39,100 bases of DNA from Mesostigma viride (lineage: Eukaryota; Streptophyta; Mesostigmatophyceae; Mesostigmatales; Mesostigmataceae), in contig RPFO01000934.1 in assembly GCA_009746045.1 (NCBI GenBank), forward strand, positions 570,001 to 609,100. Reading direction: 5' to 3'. Position 1 is the stretch's first letter. Every line of letters begins with the position of its first letter. The position numbers and the translations under genes were made by a program. The notes below the pieces were generated by a model that worked only from the letters and a program-made list of their open reading frames with translations, ran no database searches and had not been told where the DNA came from. Shown one piece after another: positions 32,401-39,100 of the stretch.

Positions 32401-32869
32401 CCCATCAAAACATGAATATGATGTCTTTTGTCAGTGAGACAAGCATTTCTTGACACCGTGCTCTCCGGAGGCTGGTGCTGTAGTGTGTTGCCATGGCCTG
32501 TGATGTTCAGTTGTAGGTGCACTGCTGGCATGTCGGTGACTGAAAAATAAGGGTAAATAGGACACGGTCCGCAACTGTGAACCTTGTAGAAGAGCTCTCA
32601 TGTGCTAATGTAGAGATCGTCGTTTTATTTGAAGTACGTGCAAATCATTTGGGGTCATGCTCATGGCAGCACTTGTTCTTGGAATTTCCTTTGGATGCAA
32701 CAGGAAACCTTATAGCTGCTATGTGTTGTCTCTGTCATACCAAGTTGGTCATGTGTGATGAGGTCCACTTGAGCCATCTTGGGAAACGTAAGGAAAATTC
32801 AACCGGACATGAAATAAAGAGCTTTGGCTTCACATCGCAATGTCTGCATGATCAATGAGATCAATCTCA
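32265..32869. other. Adaptin 3' UTR and flank
   Basis: Behind the stop-codon ladder no gene is seen. AATAAA at 32813-32818 is a possible polyadenylation signal about 550 bp past the stop; this is weak evidence. Confidence 0.4.
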
Positions 32870-34327
32870 ATGAGACAATCAGCGCGCAACGTTTGGCCAC
32901 GCTCCTTGCAACTGCCATGGCTGGTCGCGGGCTGGTGTACCAGCCGGATATTCGGAATTCGACGACAAAATTCTACATTAAGTGAGACAACTATGTGGAA
33001 ATAAGTGACAACTACGTCCTGTCGCCGTACCTGTTTGTTATTGTAGCGGATCATGTTATGCGCCAGGCATGTGCCAGCCCGCCTTGCTCTACTGGCTAGC
33101 TGGTCGTGCCCGTGGCCCAGTGCTCACGAACAAGCTTGGGGAAGGGGGGCCGTCCAACAAACAGAATGTACTAGCTGACCTCAGTTATGCTGATGACATT
33201 GATCACAATTATTGAGAAGCCGGAGTCTGCCCGACTTTGGATGGACTGCCTGGCGCTTGGGGTTAATGTTCCGTGACTCCCCAACGGGAGCACGAGTCTA
33301 ATTAATTAATTAATTGGGGCTCGTGCTGTTGGTCTAGAAATCAGCCCCAAAACGGAGGCCCTGGCTCTCAGCCTGGCCGGGCCCCTGCATGCCCCCACTC
33401 CGCCTCTTAGACGACACCGAGGTCAATCACCCTACTTCAGGCCGCTTCAAGTTGCTCGGCAGCTAGTTGGCTTCCCGACTGCGAGGACGACCTGACCACA
33501 CGGATAGGCATGGCGTGGGCGCAACTCCATGATCACCGGGCCGCTGGTGGAGCAACCCCGCCCTACCCCGGATCGTCAAGCGTGACCTCTTCAAGGTCGT
33601 CATTCTGACGATCCTGAGCTACTGCGCCGAGATCTGGACACTGACGCAGTTCGCAGGAGCTGGACTAGAAACGACTCGACGGCAACGTCACCAAGATGTT
33701 GGGCAAGGCCCTTAGTATCAAGGAGACAACCTTAGTATCCCCTTTGGTTTGCGTATTAGTAGTGAGGATTTGTACGCTGATTTGCCATAATTATGCTTCC
33801 CACACTCTTTTGTCTCCTTGATAATTATGCAATTCCCACACTCTTCTAAAGGCACAGGCCTCCACCTGGCCCGCACAGATCAGGTAGACACATCAGATAG
33901 ACTAGCTGGCACCAAGCCCGCCCCGAGCCCGGACGATTCGTCCTCACCTGGCGTGCCCCATGCAGGCCGCGCGCGGCACGGCCGCCATCCGTGGACTTTG
34001 CACGTGGCCCCTCGACGCAGGCCTGCGCCCCGCTCAGCCAGGCAGGCACCTCCTCACGTGGGCCGGGCCCAGCCAGCTAGCTAGACGCCGCAAAGCCCGC
34101 ACCCCCAAAGAGCAGCTCATAGAGGACATCGGGTGCCTAGGCCTCTCTGTGATTTTGAAAAAGATGATGGCCAAGGACACCTACTGGCGCTCCACTTGGG
34201 CCTGGACGAGCACCGCAAGCGCATGCTCTTCAAGGTCCTCGTCCTCACGGTGCTCACTCCTCGTCCTCACGGCCAACTGCAGAAAACGGGCGAAATTGAT
34301 GAGATCATGACTGAAACGGCATTCTAG
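32870..34327 (+). pseudogene. Decayed LINE ORF2: reverse transcriptase and C-terminal remnants
   Basis: Fragments in shifting frames follow the order of a non-LTR reverse transcriptase: LSPYLFVIVADHVMRQA (33019-33069), the catalytic LADLSYADDI (YADD at 33186-33197), LEISPKTEALALS near 33340, a thumb-like LPDCEDDLTTRIGMAWAQLH near 33480 and VILTILSYCAEIWTLTQF near 33600. A late segment GLSVILKKMMAKDTYWRSTW (about 34140-34200) matches the C-terminal tail of such ORF2 proteins. Frameshifts, stops, a small insertion at 33272-33318 and a local duplication (GACAACTA twice near 32985-33014) show it is dead. The endonuclease part is not here. Confidence 0.8.
33272..33320 (+). mobile_element. Minimal LINE 3'-end insertion inside the ORF2 remnant
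   Basis: CTCCC-CAAC-GGGAG (33277-33290) followed by a TAATTAATTAATTAATT tail matches the terminal stem-loop and tail of the LINE copies elsewhere in the window, with both sides of the stem changed together. It splits the reverse transcriptase between LGVNV and LEISPK. Flanking AGCACGAG and CTCGTGCT form an 8-bp inverted repeat around the tail. Confidence 0.6.
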
Positions 34328-34387
34328 TCTCCCTCTCAGATATATCCGGATCCGGGGACGATGGTAGCTCCAGCCTAGTGCTGTTAT

Positions 34388-35626
34388 TCTGATCAGACAC
34401 TCCGCAAAGGTGAAAACCTTTGCGTTCAGTGCCGGGCCGCGGAAAACGCGGAAAACGCGATCTGCAAATGAATCCGACCGGAATCGAACTGGGGACCTCT
34501 CGCACCAATTTTGCTGACTATAGGACGGACGTCTCCGGTTACCATGGCATCGCCAACTTACACCTACAGTCATCCGCAAAAGTTCTCCTGTCTGTTATGT
34601 GCTGTTATGTTCTGATCAGACACTCCGCAAAGGTGAAAACCTTTGCGTTCAGTGCCGGGCCGCGGAAAACGCGGAAAACGCGATCTGCAAATGAATCCGA
34701 CCGGAATCGAACTGGGGACCTCTCGCACCAATTTTGCTGACTATAGGACGGACGTCTCCGGTTACCATGGCATCGCCAACTTACACCTACAGTCATCCGC
34801 AAAAGTTCTCCTTTCCGGGGAGTGATGCAAGCCTTTCGGATTTGGTACTAGATAAATCACTCGAGTGTTATGTTATCCACGTTTGTTGAGTCGTTCAGGA
34901 TGATGGAAATATATGGATATTTATGAGTTAAAACTTGGCTAATTTTAGCCAGGCCAATGAACGTACGTAGCAGGCCGGTATACAACACCCCCGCCGACCT
35001 CTTGCTCATTGATCGGGAGTACTCCTTTCGAAACCCATGCACAAGAGCACAGTTGCGAGCCGATTGCGACCTGAACGATGAAATCCTGATTTTCACTGTA
35101 GCAAGTCGGTCCACACGTTGCGCATGTAGGGGAACCCGGTACACCTGTTAAAAAAATTAAACTCATTACACATGATTAATTAAGGAACCCGCGAAATCTT
35201 TTTTTCAAGCATCTTCTATTTGACCGGATTCGAAGCACGAATGCCTCAGTTGATATGCGCACAACTGGGCACTTGCTTATATATGTACAGCCCGTGTTCA
35301 GCCCGTCTCACGGTGCGAGACTGAACAAGTCTCGCGTGCAGACACGTGTGTAGTACTCCTACACACAGATCTCGAGTGATTTATCTAGTACCAAATCCGA
35401 AAGGCTTGCATCACTCCCCGGACAGGAGAACTTTTGCGGATGACTGTAGGTGTAAGTTGGCGATGCCATGGTAACCGGAGACGTCCGTCCTATAGTCAGC
35501 AAAATTGGTGCGAGAGGTCCCCAGTTCGATTCCGGTCGGATTCATTTGCAGATCGCGTTTTCCGCGTTTTCCGCGGCCCGGCACTGAACGCAAAGGTTTT
35601 CACCTTTGCGGAGTGTCTGATCAGAA
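34388..35626. mobile_element. Fold-back element with tandem and inverted 0.25-kb arms
   Basis: A unit starting TCTGATCAGACACTCCGCAA occurs at 34388 and again at 34611 (period 223 bp). The second copy continues to 34865 and is the left arm of a nearly perfect 256-bp inverted repeat whose right arm is 35371-35626; the spacer is 505 bp. Each arm contains a perfect hairpin, CGCAAAGGT-GAAA-ACCTTTGCG, and the palindrome TCTGATCAGA at its outer end. No transposase is encoded. Arms also carry GTTCGATTCC, like the B box of tRNA genes (plus strand in the right arm). The class is unknown; a MITE, fold-back or terminal-repeat miniature element are all possible. Confidence 0.75.
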
Positions 35627-36456
35627 TATGTACCACCGTCCTTGCCGCGTTCATTGTCTCATTGATTCCACCATACTGGACGCGTCAAAGATTTCTGCGC
35701 TGCAGCCCTACTAGTGTGCGTGGCGGCGAGCATGGCGGTATACTAGTGTTTTACATGCGTGACTCCCCGCGGCCCGCTTCTGCGCATGCGACGACGTGGG
35801 CGGTCGAGCAGGAGAAAAAACGCTGTACGACCCGAGGACCATGGGGTCTGGGTTTCCAAATTCAAGTGTAGTGCACATTAGAGATTAATTAACTAATACC
35901 ACAAGTTAGCTAGCTGATATACATACGCATATTCCCGTAACACTAGTAAACTAAACACCGAATTTAATGCATATACGCTCGGGTTCCGTCCCGCCGGCCA
36001 AAGGGAAAGAAATTCTCAACGGTAGTATCTCAAGCGACTTGACATGTCAGAAGGTCCGCAGTCCGCTTGTTGACTGCTGTTATGGCCGATTATCTTTACA
36101 GAGCTCGAGCACATTCATGTCAGATAAATTACTGCAGCGCGCTACCTCGGCAGCTAGCTTTTACCGGCTAAACATTAAAGCAAGAAGCCACAACCGTTTG
36201 AGTGATTCCGTTGTCTTCTTGCCTGGGACTGCACGCATCGATGTGTGAGAACTAGCTACAGTAAGGGTGACCGAGTTGCTCGCGTCTCGTCGGCCATGAT
36301 CATGCACGAAACCGGCCATAATCCCACGAAACTGGCGCGAAAATTATCAATTCTTGGAAATTAAAATGCTCGGTACTGTTGTACCCGTCGCCCCTCGGGT
36401 TGGGGACAACGCCTCCACCATCCGACGGCCCCAATCCCTCGCGTCGCGTCTATGTG

Positions 36457-36545
36457 GTTTTTCGGCTACATCTGTGCGGTTTTCGGCTACATCTGTGCGG
36501 TTTTCGGCTACATCTGTGCGGTTCTCGGGTGTACCTGTCCGTCCG
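36457..36545. repeat. 21-bp tandem repeat, about 3.5 units
   Basis: GTTTTCGGCTACATCTGTGCG repeats at a 21-bp period from about 36458, with a decayed last unit (GTTCTCGGGTGTACCTGTCC). It stays open as a heptad in several frames on both strands (SATSVRF / AENRTDV), but no gene context supports coding. Confidence 0.85.
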
Positions 36546-36599
36546 TCCGTCAGATTCACCCATCTGACGGTCGTAAAACGTTGGGAGAGTAAACGAGCG

Positions 36600-36715
36600 G
36601 AATAGGGTTGCGTTGTTGTTGTTGTTGTTGTGTCCCAACTCTTGGAAAATGCTCGGTACTGTACTGTAGCATGTGCGGCGTGGGACACAACGACAACAAC
36701 AACTGTACTGTACTG
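36600..36715. repeat. Inverted repeat with TTG/CAA ends
   Basis: TTGTTGTTGTTGTTGTGTCC (36611) is matched by GTGGGACACAACGACAACAA on the right (36681), enclosing about 50 bp with TCTTGGAAAATGCTCGGTAC, which itself repeats a segment at about 36352-36376. It shares CATGTGCGGCGTGGGA, inverted, with the region at 1797-1811 beside the large (TTG)n array. Confidence 0.65.
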
Positions 36716-37608
36716 ACACGAACCGCGCCACTACTCGGGAGCTTGGGGCAGGACTGGGACTCGTTTGGAATTTGGAATTCCAGAAGCAGTCGGGCGTCGC
36801 GGCGGGCCGCGTCAGCGTGCTATTTCTGGCTGGTGGCTACTGGCTCCTGGGAATTTCTGCAAACCTGACATCAGTAAAGGTTTTTTGCTTGTCGCTACAC
36901 ATGTTGCAACTTGCAAGTCTAGTCACGACGAGTTGAGTCAGTTGACGACTGTCACGACTCTCGAGGATGCCTATTCCTAGATAGGCGTGCCGGATCACGG
37001 TTCTTACTTGGAGGCAAATATAGGTGGGATGGTGACATTGTTGCCTCGATCGCTGCTGCCTCCAGTCGGGGCACATGCCTCGCGATAAATACACGAGCAA
37101 CATACTTGGCGTTTCTCGTGGCAATATAGTTACGTTGTCGATATACACGCTGTATATAACTGATGTTGCTGAGTTAATCTGGCTATTCGTGAATCGACGC
37201 TGGGCTGGCCGAGTTCGTCACCTTGTTAGGTAGCCTGCCCGCCTCGCCTCTATTAAAGATTCCTGTAAACGCCCGGCTCTCTGCCATTTGGTCCGTGCGT
37301 GGCATTTACCCGTGCAGAGCTGAGCAGGTCGTTTGAAAGGACGTTGCTAACTGCTATGCAACATGACGCGTACGTGACTGTTAACCGGAAATCAGCAAAG
37401 AAACATGCTGCATGTCGCAGCAGTCACGAGGTCCATCCATGGCCAGAGAGATCGGCCCTGTTGTCCCCTCATGTGTTCTGCGTCAAGCAACCAGCTGAGC
37501 AGTTGATCCTCCGCTTTTGCGTCGGTCTTGTTTGGCATGCATGCGAGCATGCAGTATCGAGGTCAAAAATTCACATAAATTAGTGACCCTAGCTATCTAT
37601 GGACGAGG

Positions 37609-39100
37609 ATGCAGGGTGACTGCGTAACAGGAATGACTTTCATTAATTATTGCCAGATGTGGCTGCTGGTTATTTTGGCGATGCATGTGGTGGTGGCTTC
37701 CGGGGAGCACGCCGCTCTATCGCCTTCCGTCGCGGCCGCTCATAGCCTGCTGCTACAAACAAGCAGCTACCGTCCCCTGAACTCGACAATAAGCTTCAAG
37801 CCGACAAACGCGAAGGCTCCCTTCTGCTCGAATCCGCAACACACGTGTTGTACGAAAGATTGGGACCAGCTTCTTTTCCTCCACATTCCAAAGGTGAGAC
37901 TTGCATGCATCTGTTTTGAGTTCCAAACATGTCTAAAGTTAACTTTTGGGCCTTCCGGAGCAGACGAATTCCTAGGCACTCGGTTGGCAAGGCACCACTT
38001 GTACAGGAAATGCCAGTCAGTCATCTGCCATGGTTACCACATGTAGTTGCTGCAAGTTTACACTGTAGCTGCTGGTGGTCGCTGTAGCTGCAGTTACTGC
38101 CCTTCTGCGAGTTCGATGCCAGCAGACGAAATGAGAATCTGTGCCCGGCAACCGTGCGGAATGGTGCTGTGTGTTCAAGGCTGCTTGTACTGGCCAAGCC
38201 ATTACGCAGAAAAATTGATGGTTGAATGAAGAGCAGCATGAAGCGTCACTTGCAGTCATTAGGCTAACGAACGGCACACACAGGTTATACTTATAGCATG
38301 CGATATTCCACAAGTGCGCCTTCGCCACCACATTGGTCCACCAACACACACAGCCGATTCGAGTACCCGTGCCAACTTCTGGCCGCTTTTCTGGACCCTG
38401 CTGTAAAACCTCGCGGACTTGTTTGGGTGTGTGGGGCAAGGGCTGCTGGATGCGGCATGCAAAATGTCTCTTCACAATGATGCACACACTAGCCATTATG
38501 CACACTAGCCAAGCCACTACAAGAATGCGGTGCCATGATGATGCCGTGCCAGTAGCGTGCACGATCCCACGACGAGCCTAGGTGTGGAGTGCGTGTCTAT
38601 GCGTTACGCGATGTAAGATCTAGAAAGAGACACATGGCATGCCGGCCACCGTTGCACGACCTAGCGCAGTTGTGTGAGTTCCCTCGCTGTGCCTGGAATG
38701 TGTGGGTGTGAGTCTGGTAAGTGTGTGGCGTATGCGTACATGATGTGGGCGATGTGCGCCGTATTCTCTTTGTGATTCCCTCTCTCCCCTTTTGGAACCC
38801 CTGCCAGTTGAACAAGTTATTGTTATGAAAACTTTATCAACTCTGATGAATTATTCATCTTATGATACTATACTACCTTGTATTCCCCCTTGTGACGCAT
38901 GGGCCATGGCCCAAGTGGCGGCGCCGCGCTTTGCTATGCGCCGTGGGGCGCATTCATAACCTGCTACGGCTTCGCACGGCAACCCACTTGTTGTGCTGTA
39001 TGTGGGGTGCCATGGTTTACACGGTTATTGCCCCCCCCACCCCCTTTATTTAACACGATCCAGAGCGGCGGCACCGCGCTCTACTATGCGATAAAGGACA
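37609..39100 (+). CDS. Sulfotransferase-like type II Golgi protein, 5' part (runs off right edge)
   Basis: Exon 1 (37609-37893) encodes 95 residues with a short N-terminus and one hydrophobic segment (about residues 18-30, WLLVILAMHVVVA), fitting a signal anchor of a Golgi enzyme. It ends DWDQLLFLHIPK|GTGAGA. Exon 2 begins at 39064 after a GATCCAG acceptor with SGGTALYYAIKD, so the joined LHIPKSGGT forms the PAPS-binding P-loop (5'-phosphosulfate loop) of carbohydrate/heparan-type sulfotransferases. The intron is 1170 bp, phase 0, and contains a copy of the exon 2 edge at 38914. Such enzymes move sulfate from PAPS to glycans; the substrate is unknown. The start at 37609 is the first in-frame ATG; a second Met at residue 9 is also possible. 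Confidence 0.72.
38910..38945 (+). repeat. Copy of the sulfotransferase exon 2 edge
   Basis: AGTGGCGGCGCCGCGCTTTG, then CTATGCG, at 38914 mirrors the true exon start AGCGGCGGCACCGCGCTCTA, then CTATGCG, at 39064, exactly 150 bp upstream. It lacks a good AG acceptor (CCCA before AG), so it is not a likely exon. Confidence 0.8.

Larger units (their letters stand above)
35627..37608. other. Intergenic region before the sulfotransferase-like gene
   Basis: No recognised gene. Contains the 21-bp repeats at 36457-36545 and an inverted TTG/CAA module at 36600-36710. TATATAA at 37153-37159 is a candidate TATA element, but it is about 450 bp from the next ATG. Frames of up to 145 codons overlapping the inverted arm at 35.4-35.9 kb are repeat translations. 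Confidence 0.45.

Noticed and set aside
34440-34560. Functional tRNA gene
   Set aside because: A B-box-like GTTCGATTCC is present on the minus strand, but no cloverleaf with acceptor and anticodon stems can be formed.
34388-34865. CRISPR-like array
   Set aside because: The repeated units are 223 bp with an inverted partner and there are no short spacers; this is a eukaryotic fold-back type element.
36354-36688. Heptad-repeat frames (SATSVRF / AENRTDV)
   Set aside because: Produced by a 21-bp tandem repeat, a multiple of three, on both strands; no gene structure around it.

Overview
The window is nuclear DNA of a photosynthetic eukaryote, most likely a green alga. Genes are split by many GT-AG introns. 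An ABCF protein matches the plant ABCF4/GCN4 subgroup almost residue for residue in its motifs. One gene encodes a plastid-type ribosomal protein L15 behind a transit peptide, and another starts with a transit-peptide-like leader. Exons are GC-rich with G/C-ending codons; introns are loaded with simple repeats. I cannot name the species.

Layout, left to right. 1-915 (-): 5' part of the plastid L15 gene, running off the left edge. 2325-10359 (+): seven-exon ABCF ATPase of 727 aa, with a 1.3-kb pentanucleotide satellite in its last intron. 11.6-18.4 kb: a retroelement-rich stretch with a LINE endonuclease remnant, two LINE copies that carry ORF1 followed directly by a 3' end (no ORF2), palindromic AT-rich elements and hairpins. 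19009-22645 (-): six-exon gene for a 346-aa, probably plastid-targeted protein of unknown function. 23275-32264 (+): twelve-exon beta-adaptin (AP-1/AP-2 large subunit) of 926 aa. 32.9-35.6 kb: a decayed LINE ORF2 (reverse transcriptase) and an element with tandem plus inverted 0.25-kb arms. 37609-39100 (+): 5' part of a Golgi-type sulfotransferase-like gene, cut by the right edge inside its P-loop. The genes are housekeeping functions (translation, vesicle coats, plastid) and do not form a pathway. L15/ABCF and unknown-plastid-gene/adaptin are divergent pairs.

The most unusual signal is the make-up of the introns. In all four genes with enough sequence, introns contain series of degenerate tandem copies of the adjoining exon edge together with its splice site. 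Examples are three copies of the Walker A-donor junction, three copies of an acceptor-exon junction about 100 bp apart, a five-step ladder before exon 5 of ABCF, and a six-step ladder of a donor site in adaptin. Stop-codon regions of two genes are multiplied the same way. Copies nearest the real junction are usually best preserved. The introns seem to have grown by repeated local tandem duplication across splice junctions, leaving decoy splice sites. This reading comes from eye alignment only. All exon calls come from reading splice sites and protein family conservation, without transcripts.
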